64,000 nt of DNA from Streptomyces toyocaensis (GTDB lineage Bacteria; Actinomycetota; Actinomycetes; Streptomycetales; Streptomycetaceae), in contig NZ_JFCB01000002.1 of assembly GCF_000725125.1 (NCBI RefSeq), positions 62,001 to 126,000 on the forward strand. Direction: 5' to 3'. The notes below the pieces were generated by a model, which saw only the letters and a program-made list of their open reading frames with translations, did no database searches and was not told the DNA's origin. Shown here piece by piece: positions 44,135-52,808 of the stretch (within the stretch, counting starts at the first letter, position 1; each line of letters starts with the position of its first letter). Position numbers and translations under genes: made by a program.

Positions 44135-44772
44135 GTGACGCGACGACACCGCCCGGGGCCGGGCGGCCGCACGGCGGACCGCCCCTCGAACCCGTCCGCG
44201 TCCTGCGTCCGCGCCGCACCGACGCGCTCGCCGAGCTGTTCAGGGAGTTCGAGCGGGAACGGCAGGGCGGTGACGAGCCGGTGCCGCCGCCCCGGCCGCC
44301 GGCCGGTTCCCAGGACCGGACACAGGAACTGCCGCCCGTTCCCGCTTGCCGGCCGCCGGCCACCCGGAGTCGCTCCGGGACGCGCCGCACCGCGTCGGCA
44401 CTCGCCGTGGCCGCCGCCGCGCTGACCGGTTTCGGCGGCGCCCTCCTGCTCTCGGAACGGAACTCCGGCCGCCACGCGGCGCCCGCCCCCGGGCCGTCCG
44501 CCACCGCGCCTCCGGCTCCGCCCCCTTCCGCGGGCCGGGCATTCCTGCGCGAGGGCGACGCGGGACCCGAGGTGACCGAACTCCAGGAGCGGCTGCTGCG
44601 CGTCCCGGACGTCTACCGGGCCGGAACCACCGACGGCGGCTACGACGCCACCCTGTCGGCCGCCGTCGCCCGCTTCCAGCTCCGGTACGGAGTCAGGGGC
44701 GACGAGACCGGTGTGTACGGCGACGACACCCGGCTGGCGCTGGAGTCCCGCACGGGTGGCCCGGCCACCTGA
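44135..44772 (+). CDS. Membrane protein with peptidoglycan-binding domain (start frame disagrees)
   Basis: The body frame from about 44160 reads a basic cytoplasmic part (RPRRTDALAELFREFERE), one membrane helix (SALAVAAAALTGFGGALLL) and a PG_binding_1 domain (LREGDAGPEVTELQERLL, then VARFQLRYGVRG). However, the obvious start, GTG 44135 right after GGAAGGAG, lies one base out of that frame, and I see no good start in the body frame. A single-base change between about 44138 and 44165 would join them. It is either a recent frameshift, a sequencing error or an unusual start. Confidence 0.7.
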
Positions 44773-44785
44773 TCCCGGACGGCGG

Positions 44786-47191
44786 CTACCGCTCCTCGGG
44801 CACACGGATGTCCAGCACGCACACGTCGTCGCGGCGCTCGTCCTCCAGCATGCTGTCCAGCAGCGTGCCCAGGGACCCGGGCCCCTCGCCCGGGTGGGCG
44901 GCGACGGCCTCGGCCAGCCGCCGCAGGCCGAGGTCGATGTTCTCCGGGGGCCGTTCCACCAGGCCGTCCGTGTACAGGAGCACCCGGTCGCCCGGTTCGA
45001 GCCGGCACTCGGCCTCCTCGAAGTGCGGCGTGGCGGTCGCGCCGAGCAGCATGCCGGGAGGACGGCGCATGTAGGTGACCTCGCCGCCGCGCACCAGCAG
45101 AGGCGGGGTGTGTCCCGCCTGGGCCCAGAGCAGCCGCCGGTCCCCGGGCCGGTAGCGGGCCAGGACCATGGTCGCGGTGCCGTGGCTGTCCCGGGAGTGC
45201 AGCAGCAGCGTGTTGAGCCGGGCGAGCGCGCCGGTCATCGAGGAGCCGGTGATGACCATGCCCTTGGTGGTGAAGCGGAGCTGGGCCATGGTGGCGACCG
45301 CGTCCACCCCGTGCCCTGCGACATCGCCGACCACGAACAGGGCGTCGCCGTCGGGCAGTTCGATGGCGCTGAACCAGTCGCCCCCGACGTGGATGCCCGC
45401 CTGGGCGGGGAGGTAGGCGACCTCGACGCGCAGCCCGGCCAGGTTCACCTCCCGCTCCGGCAGGGGCAGCAGGGCGTTCTGCAACCGGGCGACCAGGGTC
45501 CGCTCGGACTGCAGGACGTCGTGCTGGGTGAGGATCGCCCGCTCGCTCTCCACCAGGGCGAGCTCGGCCCGCCGCCGGGCGGTCAGGTCCTGGACGATGC
45601 CGTGCGCCTCGACGGGCGTGCCGTGTGCGTCGGCCACCACCTCGGCGACGAGCCGCAGGTGCCGGACGCCGTGTGAGCCGCGGATCCGGAACGCGACGTC
45701 GAACGGCCGGCCCTCGCGGGCCAGGGCCGCGACGGCGCGGCGCAGCGCGGACCGGTCGCCGGCCATGGCGAGCCGGGGGAAGTCGGCCAGCGGGACCGGG
45801 CCGTCCACGGGGTCCCGGCCGAGGATGCCGAAGACCTGCGACGACCAGGACGACTCACCCGTGGTGAGGTTCCAGTTCGCCCAGCCCAGACTGCCCAGCC
45901 GCTGCAGTTCGGCGAGCCGTTGCTCCTGGCGGTCGGAGGAGGCGTGCCGGACCCAGGTGACGACCAGCGCGTCCTCCAGCCGCGTCACGCGCACGGAGTG
46001 CGTGGTGAGCTCCGCGGTGCCGTCCACCAGTTCCTGGTGTGCGAACGGCTCGCTCTCGTACGTCTCCCCGCCGGCCAGGGTGTCCAGGCAGCCCTGCCAC
46101 ACCGGCGTGTCCGGCAGACCGGGCCAGACCTCCAGCAGCCGCCGCCCGGCCGGGTCGCCGCCGGTGCCGCCCAGCAGGTCGGCCACCCGCGCCGTCGCGG
46201 CGTCGACCCGGAAGTCCTCGGTGTCGCCGGAGGGGCCGCGCAGCGGGCTCAGCAGCATCGCGGGCACCGGCAGTGCCGCGAAGAGCGCCTGGACGGCGTC
46301 CGGGGGCGCGTCGGACGCCTGCTCCGAGGGGGAGGTGAAGGCGCGCAGCCGTCCGGAGCACAGCCGGACGGCCCCCAGGAGATGGGCGCGGTCGCGCGGG
46401 GTGAAGGGGCCGGGGCGCCCGCGCAGCACACCGATGCAGACGCGGGAGCCGTCCCCGGCGGGCAGCGGCAGCCAGGCCCGGGACAGCCACCGCTCGGGCG
46501 GCTCTCCGATCAGCAGGTACCGCGTGCTGTCCGTGGCGAAGTCCTCCAGCCAGCGGGGTTCGCCGGCCTGCAGGGCGTCCCGCACGGCGACCCCGCTGAA
46601 CGGGGGCACCCGGCGCCACTGGGCGGCGAGCCGTTCGTCGACACCGGCGTGCCCGAGCAGGTCGAGGCAGCCTCCGGTCCGGCGGGCGTAGATCATGACC
46701 GAGTCCGCGTCCAGGTCCTTCCCGAGATGTGCCAGAAGGCAGCGGGCCAGGTCCTGGTGGGTCTCGGCGTGTACGAGGGCCCGGCTCAGGCGGCTCAGCG
46801 CGTCGGCGACGTCGTCGGGGGTGGAGGGAGCCGTCGGCGGGTCGGCCACGGGCAGGCCCTCCATCGTGCCGTTCCCGTCCTCGGTGGAGCGTTCCGGGGA
46901 CGTGCCGTCGCCGGAACGGGCCGGTGCCAGTTCCCCGAGGGTGATCCAGCACTCCTCGAGCAGGGTGCGACGGGCCGCCTTCGCCCGCTGGAGCAGGATC
47001 TCGCCCGCGGCGTCCGCGGAGCCACCGGTCAGCGCGATCACGACGCCCCTGGCCCGCTCCACGACGGCGGACGTCGCGGCCCGCTCGCGAAGCCGGTCCA
47101 TCTCGGCGCGCTGCTGGGCGACGACCCTGGTCAGTTCCACCAGGTCCGGCGCGGCTCCGGGGTCCACCGGCGCAACGGGCTCGCTCTTCAC
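44786..47191 (-). CDS. ANTAR-GAF-PAS SpoIIE-type PP2C phosphatase
   Basis: An 801-residue regulator. An N-terminal ANTAR-like RNA-binding domain (about 20-75; AVVERARGVVIALTGGSADA, then LLQRAKAARRTLLEECW) is followed by GAF (about 120-290), PAS (about 300-420 and about 430-545; GILGRDPVDG) and PP2C/SpoIIE (about 575-800; HVGGDWFSAIEL, FVVGDVAGHG, LLYTDGLVERP, DDVCVLDIR). There is no HATPase domain, unlike the other two phosphatases here. ANTAR domains normally act in antitermination, so the combination suggests a link between RNA control and partner switching. GTG 47191 is preferred to a TTG at 47209. Confidence 0.87.
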   Translation of the reverse strand: MKSEPVAPVDPGAAPDLVELTRVVAQQRAEMDRLRERAATSAVVERARGVVIALTGGSADAAGEILLQRAKAARRTLLEECWITLGELAPARSGDGTSPERSTEDGNGTMEGLPVADPPTAPSTPDDVADALSRLSRALVHAETHQDLARCLLAHLGKDLDADSVMIYARRTGGCLDLLGHAGVDERLAAQWRRVPPFSGVAVRDALQAGEPRWLEDFATDSTRYLLIGEPPERWLSRAWLPLPAGDGSRVCIGVLRGRPGPFTPRDRAHLLGAVRLCSGRLRAFTSPSEQASDAPPDAVQALFAALPVPAMLLSPLRGPSGDTEDFRVDAATARVADLLGGTGGDPAGRRLLEVWPGLPDTPVWQGCLDTLAGGETYESEPFAHQELVDGTAELTTHSVRVTRLEDALVVTWVRHASSDRQEQRLAELQRLGSLGWANWNLTTGESSWSSQVFGILGRDPVDGPVPLADFPRLAMAGDRSALRRAVAALAREGRPFDVAFRIRGSHGVRHLRLVAEVVADAHGTPVEAHGIVQDLTARRRAELALVESERAILTQHDVLQSERTLVARLQNALLPLPEREVNLAGLRVEVAYLPAQAGIHVGGDWFSAIELPDGDALFVVGDVAGHGVDAVATMAQLRFTTKGMVITGSSMTGALARLNTLLLHSRDSHGTATMVLARYRPGDRRLLWAQAGHTPPLLVRGGEVTYMRRPPGMLLGATATPHFEEAECRLEPGDRVLLYTDGLVERPPENIDLGLRRLAEAVAAHPGEGPGSLGTLLDSMLEDERRDDVCVLDIRVPEER

Positions 47192-47289
47192 GCGATGAGC
47201 ATCGCACAACCCACCCGGTTCGTTGACCGGCTTGTTCCCCCGGATTCCCGGGACGGCCGGGACGTCGGGTGCCGCCGCGGCCCGGGCGG

Positions 47290-47658
47290 TCAGCGGCCGG
47301 TGCCGGTCAGGGCCCGGGTGACCGCCCGTACGCTGCGGGCGATGTGCTGCAGCTGCATGACCTCGGCCGCGTAGAGCTTGATGGTGTGCTCGATGACGCC
47401 CTCGGGCACTCCCAGCCCGGGCAGGTCCGCCCGGGCGGTCTGCAGGGCGGTGCGGGCGATCCGGATCTCGTGCTCGACCTGGATCTGTGCGTGCCGGGCC
47501 AGCAGGACGGGGTTCCGGATGAACGCCGGGTAGCTCGCGTAGCGCGCAGGCACCAGCTCACGCAGCCACTTGGCCGCCGAGCGTTCCCAGTCGTAGCTGC
47601 CGGGAGTCTTGACCTGGCAGGGCCAGTCGGGACTGAGGCGCGTGGACGTCAGGGGCAT
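47290..47658 (-). CDS. Helical protein of unknown function
   Basis: A 122-residue protein beginning at ATG 47658 (GGAAG nine bases upstream; ATG 47664 is the alternative). It is mostly helical and without Cys-rich motifs or membrane helices (SYDWERSAAKWLRELVPARY, then RHAQIQVEHEIRIARTAL and KLYAAEVMQLQHIARSV). I recognise no family. It is the last gene before the ANTAR phosphatase on the same strand, with about 100 bases between them. A possible AT-rich promoter lies about 300 bases upstream. Confidence 0.65.
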   Translation of the reverse strand: MPLTSTRLSPDWPCQVKTPGSYDWERSAAKWLRELVPARYASYPAFIRNPVLLARHAQIQVEHEIRIARTALQTARADLPGLGVPEGVIEHTIKLYAAEVMQLQHIARSVRAVTRALTGTGR

Positions 47659-48061
47659 GATCATCGCTTCCGGGTGTACGGCGTCGCCCGCGTGGACGAC
47701 GGGGTGGGGCGGCCCCGGTCTAGGGGATGACCGGGGCCGCCACATGCGGCCGGGCAGGGGAAGCCCGGCCGAACACCCTGGCCGCCGGAGCGGGTAGGAA
47801 CCGGCGGCTCAGGGTGTCCGCGCAGGCGCCCGGGCGGTTCCGGCGTCATCCGCGGCGAGTGGTGCTGGCTGCGCATGGGCGGACCGTCGGCTTTCCGGGC
47901 GGAGCGGGTGGGGACGAGAAGGGTGCTGGACCGCGGTTCCGGGGCTGCCGGGCCGCGATCCGTGAGCAGTATTTATATATGCCATCTGGTTTGCAAGACG
48001 TATGAAAACATTCATGCGCGCTTTGATGCGGGGGTGTCGCGGAAGGCGCGGTGGGGAGGTG
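47659..48061 (-). other. Intergenic region with AT-rich island
   Basis: No gene was found in this 403-bp stretch. Within GC-rich DNA, about 47969-48015 is strikingly AT-rich (it includes ATTTATATATG). On the minus strand TTGCAA (47996-47991) and AATACT (47973-47968) with a 17-base spacer form a plausible promoter for the helical protein gene. Confidence 0.5.
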
Positions 48062-48979
48062 TCAGTCCCTGAGGAAGAACTGGTGCTCGTCCGCCACGTG
48101 CTCGTACTCGTCGAGCCGGGCCTGCGTCCGCTCCGGATCCGCGTCCGTCATGGCCTGCAGCAGCGCCGCACACATCACGCCAGGAGCGGCGTAGGAGTCG
48201 AAGACCAGCCGCGACCCGGTGCCGATGGCGAAGGAGACGTCGGCCTCGTCCACGAGCGGACCCAGCGCCAGATCGGTGATCAGCGCGACCTTCAGCCCGG
48301 CGCTGCGCGCGACCCGCACCGCCGTCAGGGTCTCCTGGGCATGCCGCGGCATGGAGAACGCCAGCACCCAGGTGCCGCCCGCTTCCCGCGACTGCAGCAG
48401 CGCGTCGTAGGCGACGCTGCCGCCCCGCGTCACGAGCCGTACGTCGGGGTGGATACGTCGGGCGGCGTAGGCGAAGTACTCGGCCAGGGAGACGGAGATG
48501 CGCAGCCCGAGGACGGTGAGCGGCGTGGAGGCGGACAGCCGGCGGCCCACCTCGATGACCCGGTCGGCGTCGGCGAGGTCCCGCCGCAGGTTCTCGAGGT
48601 TCCCGATCTCGGCGTCGACCGCCGCCTGGAGCTCGTTGGCCCTGATCTCCTCCGCGGGACCGCCCGCGCGGGTGCCGAGGGTGATCGACTGGAGCTTCTC
48701 CCGCAGCGCGGGGTAGCCGCTGAAGCCGACCGCCGAGGCGAACCGCGTCACCGAGGGCTGGCTCACCCCGACCCGGTCCGCGAGGTCCGTGATCGACAGG
48801 AACGCCGCCTCGGCGATGTGCTCGATCAGGTACTGGGCGATGCGCCGCTGGCCGGGGGAGAGCCGGGGCCGGTCGAACAGCGCGCGGAGCTGGGCCGTCG
48901 GGGACATCTCCGCGTCCGGGCCCGCCTTCCCCGAGGTGATCGCGGACGCCTGTGCGCGTGCCTGCTGCGGCGATGGCAC
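48062..48979 (-). CDS. MurR/RpiR-family transcriptional regulator
   Basis: A 305-residue regulator: N-terminal HTH_6 domain (about 22-95; RLSPGQRRIAQYLIEHIAEA, ITDLADRVGVSQPSVTRFASAVGFSGYPALREKL) and a C-terminal SIS sugar-isomerase domain (about 130-270; VLGLRISVSLAEYFAYAAR, WVLAFSMPRHAQETL, KVALITDLALGPL). It probably senses a phosphosugar. GTG 48979 has AAGGAGG seven bases before it; an upstream GTG at 49003 is poorer. No sugar operon is adjacent, so its targets are elsewhere. Confidence 0.9.
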   Translation of the reverse strand: MPSPQQARAQASAITSGKAGPDAEMSPTAQLRALFDRPRLSPGQRRIAQYLIEHIAEAAFLSITDLADRVGVSQPSVTRFASAVGFSGYPALREKLQSITLGTRAGGPAEEIRANELQAAVDAEIGNLENLRRDLADADRVIEVGRRLSASTPLTVLGLRISVSLAEYFAYAARRIHPDVRLVTRGGSVAYDALLQSREAGGTWVLAFSMPRHAQETLTAVRVARSAGLKVALITDLALGPLVDEADVSFAIGTGSRLVFDSYAAPGVMCAALLQAMTDADPERTQARLDEYEHVADEHQFFLRD

Positions 48980-49155
48980 CCGTGCGCCTCCTTCGTCTCC
49001 CACGAGGGTTCAACATAGCCCACGCACCGTGGTGACCAGGCTCCTCGCCCGAGTGCACCGGCCCGCTTCCCCCGGGGGATATCCACGCCGCTTCAGGGAA
49101 CCCGACGGCACAGCGCAACAGAGGAACCCCCGCGAGACCCGAGGAGCCAGCGGAC

Positions 49156-49320
49156 ATGACCGTCCCCGAGGAGAACCGGCCGAAGACCCGGGACACCGAC
49201 GACACCGTCGAGCGGCGTGAGGAGAACGAGACGCGCGCGCAGGGTGGCACCGGCCGCACGATGCGCGAGGCGCTGGAGGAGGCCGAGATCAGGCCCGACG
49301 ACTACGACGAGCGCCGGTAA
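49156..49320 (+). CDS. Small acidic protein of unknown function
   Basis: A 54-residue, highly charged protein from ATG 49156 (GAGGAG upstream) to TAA 49320, with good third-position GC. It starts TVPEENRPKTRDTDDTVERR and ends EEAEIRPDDYDERR. It has no hydrophobic core and is probably disordered. No family is recognised. It lies between the RpiR gene and the DUF3662 gene, on the strand of the latter. Confidence 0.55.
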   Translation: MTVPEENRPKTRDTDDTVERREENETRAQGGTGRTMREALEEAEIRPDDYDERR

Positions 49321-49362
49321 TCCTCCCGTCCTCGACGCGACTACATTTGGGCAGGTGAGACC

Positions 49363-49779
49363 ATGGGCGCTTTGAGCGCGCTGGAAGAGACACTGGAGAA
49401 CCGATGGGAGGCGCTGTGGGCGCGGATGTTCGGCCGGGACCCGGTCGAACTCGTCGATGCCCTGCGGCGCGAGTGCGACAGCAACGCCGTGGTGTGCCGG
49501 GCGGGCCGGGTGATGGTCCCCAACGCCTACGACGTGGAACTGGCCGGCCCCGTCCACGAGGAACTGACGCGCAGGGGCGGGCGGGTGGGGCAGGTTCTCA
49601 CCGACCGGCTGGCCCGGCACGCCGCGCGTCACGGCTACGAATGGGCGGGCCCGCTCGCCGTGCACGTACGCCGGTCCGCCGCCGAGGTGCCCAACGGGCG
49701 TTATCGCGTGGCGAGCAGCGTGATGCCGCACGTGAGCGCGGACGCGTTCCTGCGGGTGGGAGCCGCGGGGCGGACATGA
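49363..49779 (+). CDS. Stand-alone DUF3662 (FhaA N-terminal) domain protein
   Basis: A 138-residue protein matching the N-terminal domain of actinobacterial FhaA (LSALEETLENRWEALWARMF, then PVELVDALRRECDSNAVV and MVPNAYDVELAGPVHEEL). In FhaA this domain precedes a linker and a C-terminal FHA phosphothreonine-binding domain and works with cell-wall and Ser/Thr kinase signalling. Here the protein ends without an FHA domain. It may be a free adaptor or a remnant. AGGTGAG precedes ATG 49363. Confidence 0.82.
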   Translation: MGALSALEETLENRWEALWARMFGRDPVELVDALRRECDSNAVVCRAGRVMVPNAYDVELAGPVHEELTRRGGRVGQVLTDRLARHAARHGYEWAGPLAVHVRRSAAEVPNGRYRVASSVMPHVSADAFLRVGAAGRT

Positions 49780-49795
49780 ACGCGGCCCGCGTTCA
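49777..49795. terminator. Hairpin between convergent genes
   Basis: TGAACGCG-GCC-CGCGTTCA (8-bp stem, 3-base loop) begins with the DUF3662 stop codon and ends beside the stop of the convergent glycosyltransferase gene. Confidence 0.6.
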
Positions 49796-51463
49796 ACGCC
49801 GGTAGACCGTGATCGAGTGACCGACGTCGTCGACCGGGCGGCTGCTCCGGAGCAGTTCGGCCAGCCGGCCTGTGGCCTTGGCCGCCGCGGAGTCCGACAC
49901 CACCAGCACCCCGCGCACCTCGTCGGGCGGCACCCGGCGCGGATCGGCCGCGTCGATGCCGTAGTACGAGGGGACCCCGCTGCCCTTGTAGACGAGCCAG
50001 ACACGCTCGCCCCGGTACCGCCCGCGCAGCCGGTCGGCCAGCCGGCCGAGATCCTGGCCCCAGTCCACATTGGAGTCGTGCAGCCGCAGCCGGGTCTTCG
50101 ACGGACCGCCGAACGCCTCGTTGGAGTACGGCAGACAGTAGGGGTACGTCCGCAGAGAACTCACCGCGACGAGCGCGACGAGCAGCGCCGCCGCGGGAGG
50201 CGCCCACCGCCACCGCAGCGTGAGCACGCAGCCCGCCGCCACCGCCAGGAACATCGGCAGGAACACGGCGTACCGGGTGCCGAAGTCCCGTGATCCGTAC
50301 ATGGCGGCGGCCAGCAGGATCGCCGGCACCGGGAGCAGAAGGGCCGCCGCGGGGCGCAGCCGGCGCACCGTCAGCACCGAGGCGGCGCCCGCGGCCCAGA
50401 GCGCGAGCATGCCGAGCGGAGTCTTCACCAGCAGCGCGGCGGGCAGGTAGTACCAGAGCGAGCCGGTGTACACCCGCCCGAACAGGAAGCCCTGCCACGG
50501 CCGGTACTCGAAACCGAACTGGACGCGCATGCCGTCCCGGTACGGCTCGGGGAACGGCATCAGCTCCACGAACAGCCCCCGCAGCCCCCGTACCACGGGC
50601 ACCCGCTGCTCCGGGTCCCAGCGCAGCCGGGGATCGACGGCCAGGTAGGCGGCCCAGACCACGGCGACAGCGACCAGCGCGAAGACGGCGGCGCCCGTGG
50701 CAGCCCGCACCAGCCGGCGCCGCCGGTCACCCGTGGACGCGGCCCACACCGACACGGCTGCCGTCACGACCAGCACCGGCAGCGCGGGCAGCACGCTCAT
50801 CCTGGTCGCCAGTGCCGCCCCGAACGCCGCGCCGGCGAGCGGCAGAGGGAGGTGCGGCCGCAGGCGCGCCCGCCACAGCAGCCACACGGAGGTCAGCACG
50901 GACCCGGCGGCCGGCACGTCGAGCGTGGCCAGTGAGCCGTGCGCGATCACGTCGGGGGAGAGGCAGTACAGGGCGAGCGCCACCGACGCGCCCGCCGGGC
51001 CTGCCAGTTCCCGGGCGAAGGCGAAGACGACGAGCCCGAACAGCAGCGTCAGGACGATCACGGGCAGACGCGCCCAGAACATGACCCGCCACGGGTCGTT
51101 GCCCGACTCGTACAGCAGCCGCCGCCCCAACTCGCCCTGGCTGCCGTCGAACCCCGCGTCGAGGCGTGGGTCGGCGACCGCCACCCCGGTGGCGATCACC
51201 AGCTTCCCGAGCGGGGGATGCTCGGGATTGAACCGCAGGCTGTGCTCCCGCAGATAGACGGCGGCGGTGCCCACGTACACCGGCTCGTCGATCGTCGGCG
51301 TCTGCCGCACGGCGGCGGTCACCATCGCCACGGCCATCTGCCCGAGGAGCAGCACCATCACGACGGTCACCGGCCACCGCCGGCCGGTGCCCCTCGGGGC
51401 GGTGCCTCCCTCACCGTCGCCGGGAACCGGCTTCCGTGCGCGCGCCGCCACCAGACCCCTCAT
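49793..51463 (-). CDS. GT39-like membrane glycosyltransferase
   Basis: A 556-residue integral membrane protein with about ten hydrophobic helices. The first outer loop has PTIDEPVYVG, the Asp/Glu pair typical of GT-C (PMT/GT39) enzymes, and later FNPEHPPLGKLVIATG. It would transfer sugar from a polyprenyl carrier outside the membrane. The C-terminal soluble part (DSNVDWGQDLGRLADRL, then SYYGIDAADP) is typical of this actinobacterial subgroup. The acceptor is unknown. Confidence 0.85.
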   Translation of the reverse strand: MRGLVAARARKPVPGDGEGGTAPRGTGRRWPVTVVMVLLLGQMAVAMVTAAVRQTPTIDEPVYVGTAAVYLREHSLRFNPEHPPLGKLVIATGVAVADPRLDAGFDGSQGELGRRLLYESGNDPWRVMFWARLPVIVLTLLFGLVVFAFARELAGPAGASVALALYCLSPDVIAHGSLATLDVPAAGSVLTSVWLLWRARLRPHLPLPLAGAAFGAALATRMSVLPALPVLVVTAAVSVWAASTGDRRRRLVRAATGAAVFALVAVAVVWAAYLAVDPRLRWDPEQRVPVVRGLRGLFVELMPFPEPYRDGMRVQFGFEYRPWQGFLFGRVYTGSLWYYLPAALLVKTPLGMLALWAAGAASVLTVRRLRPAAALLLPVPAILLAAAMYGSRDFGTRYAVFLPMFLAVAAGCVLTLRWRWAPPAAALLVALVAVSSLRTYPYCLPYSNEAFGGPSKTRLRLHDSNVDWGQDLGRLADRLRGRYRGERVWLVYKGSGVPSYYGIDAADPRRVPPDEVRGVLVVSDSAAAKATGRLAELLRSSRPVDDVGHSITVYRR

Positions 51464-51501
51464 GGGCCCCTACTCTCGCACCCGCGCACCCGCCCGGCGT
51501 G

Positions 51502-52005
51502 TCACAACGCCCGGCTCCCGTCCGCCGGTGCCCGCGCGGCGAGCTCCTCGAGCGCGTCACCGGTCAGCCGGCACACCGTCCACTCGTCCAGGAGTTCGGC
51601 GCCGAGCGACTTGTAGAACGCGATCGCCGGCTCGTTCCAGTCCAGCACCACCCACTCGAAGCGCTCGAAGCCGTTCTCCCGGCAGATCCGCGCGAGCGTG
51701 GCCAGCAGCTGCTTGCCGTGTCCGGCACCCCGGGTGTGCGGGCGCACGTAGAGGTCCTCGAGATGCATCCCGCGGGTCCCTGTCCAGGTGGAGAAGCGCG
51801 GGAACCACAGGGCGAACCCCGCGACGTCGCCCGTTCCGTCGTCCTCGGCGATCAGCACGGAAGCGGCGGGGTGCTCACCGAACAGGGCCGCACGGAGCTG
51901 CTCATCGGTGGCGCGGGCCTGCTCCGGGGCCCGTTCGTACGTGGCGAGTTCCTTGATCATCGAACGGATCTCGGGGACGTCGTCGACAGTGGCTGCTCTG
52001 ATCAT
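51502..52005 (-). CDS. GNAT-family N-acetyltransferase
   Basis: A 167-residue acetyltransferase. It opens IRAATVDDVPEIRSMIKEL, and the acetyl-CoA loop is LYVRPHTRGAGHGKQLLATL (R-G-x-G-x-G/K type), followed by WVVLDWNEPAIAFYKSLGA. It resembles spermidine/diamine acetyltransferase-like GNATs. The substrate is unknown. It starts 15 bases after the kinase gene stop, so it is in an operon with that kinase. Confidence 0.88.
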   Translation of the reverse strand: MIRAATVDDVPEIRSMIKELATYERAPEQARATDEQLRAALFGEHPAASVLIAEDDGTGDVAGFALWFPRFSTWTGTRGMHLEDLYVRPHTRGAGHGKQLLATLARICRENGFERFEWVVLDWNEPAIAFYKSLGAELLDEWTVCRLTGDALEELAARAPADGSRAL

Positions 52006-52020
52006 GGAGGAGAGCCTGCG

Positions 52021-52710
52021 TCAGCCGGCCGCACCGCGTCCAGTCCGTTCCGACGGCCGGGACGCGTCCGGCAGCGCGGATGCCGGCACCACCAGATCGG
52101 CCCGCTCCCGGGTCGGGGCGATCAGCCCGGCGTTGCGCCGGTCCGAGCGCTCGACCCAGGCCACCGCCTCCTCGTGGCTCTTGCCGAACTCCTCGTGCCG
52201 GGCGATCAGGCGGCGCAGCCGCTCCGGCTCGTCCAGGTCGCAGAACCACACCTCGTCGAGCTGCGGCCGGACCCGCGCCCAGGCCCCGGTGTCCAGCAGC
52301 AGGTAGTTGCCCTCCGTCACCACCAGCCGGGCGTCCGGCGGCACCGGGACCGCTCCCGCCAGCGGCTGTTCCAGCACCCGCTCGAAGCCGGGGGCGTACA
52401 CGACATCGCCGTACGGCTCCTCGCGCAGCCGCCGGAGCAGTGCCGCGTACCCGGCCGCGTCGAAGGTGTCAGGGGCGCCCTTGCGGTCCCGGCGCCCGAG
52501 CCGGCCGAGCTCGGCGTCGGCGAGATGGAAGCCGTCCATGGGCACGTGCGCGACCCACGGCTTTCCGCCGCCGTTCAGCTCCCGCACCACGTGTGCGGCG
52601 AGCGTGGACTTGCCCGCTCCCGGGCTTCCGGCGATGCCGAGGATCGCGCGGCGGCCGTCCCGCGGGAGCGAGCGGGCACGCAGGAGGAGGTCGTCGAAAG
52701 TCAGCGCCAC
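52021..52710 (-). CDS. Uridine kinase-like P-loop sugar/nucleoside kinase
   Basis: A 229-residue P-loop kinase: Walker A LGIAGSPGAGKSTLA, PMDGFHLADAEL (substrate/Mg segment as in uridine kinase and pantothenate kinase), VVTEGNYLLLD and the lid-region RLIARHEEFGKSHEEAVAWV. This is the nucleoside/nucleotide kinase family protein of actinobacteria; related proteins are linked to fructose uptake. The substrate is not fixed by sequence. The start is GTG 52710 and the gene leads the two-gene operon with the GNAT gene. Confidence 0.85.
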   Translation of the reverse strand: MALTFDDLLLRARSLPRDGRRAILGIAGSPGAGKSTLAAHVVRELNGGGKPWVAHVPMDGFHLADAELGRLGRRDRKGAPDTFDAAGYAALLRRLREEPYGDVVYAPGFERVLEQPLAGAVPVPPDARLVVTEGNYLLLDTGAWARVRPQLDEVWFCDLDEPERLRRLIARHEEFGKSHEEAVAWVERSDRRNAGLIAPTRERADLVVPASALPDASRPSERTGRGAAG

Positions 52711-52808
52711 ACGGGAGAGTGTGCCACCCGGGCCCGGGCGGCCGGTTCCCCGCCGGTGTGCGGCCCGTCGCCCCACTGTCCGGCGCCGTACGGGGAACGG
52801 TGTCCTGT

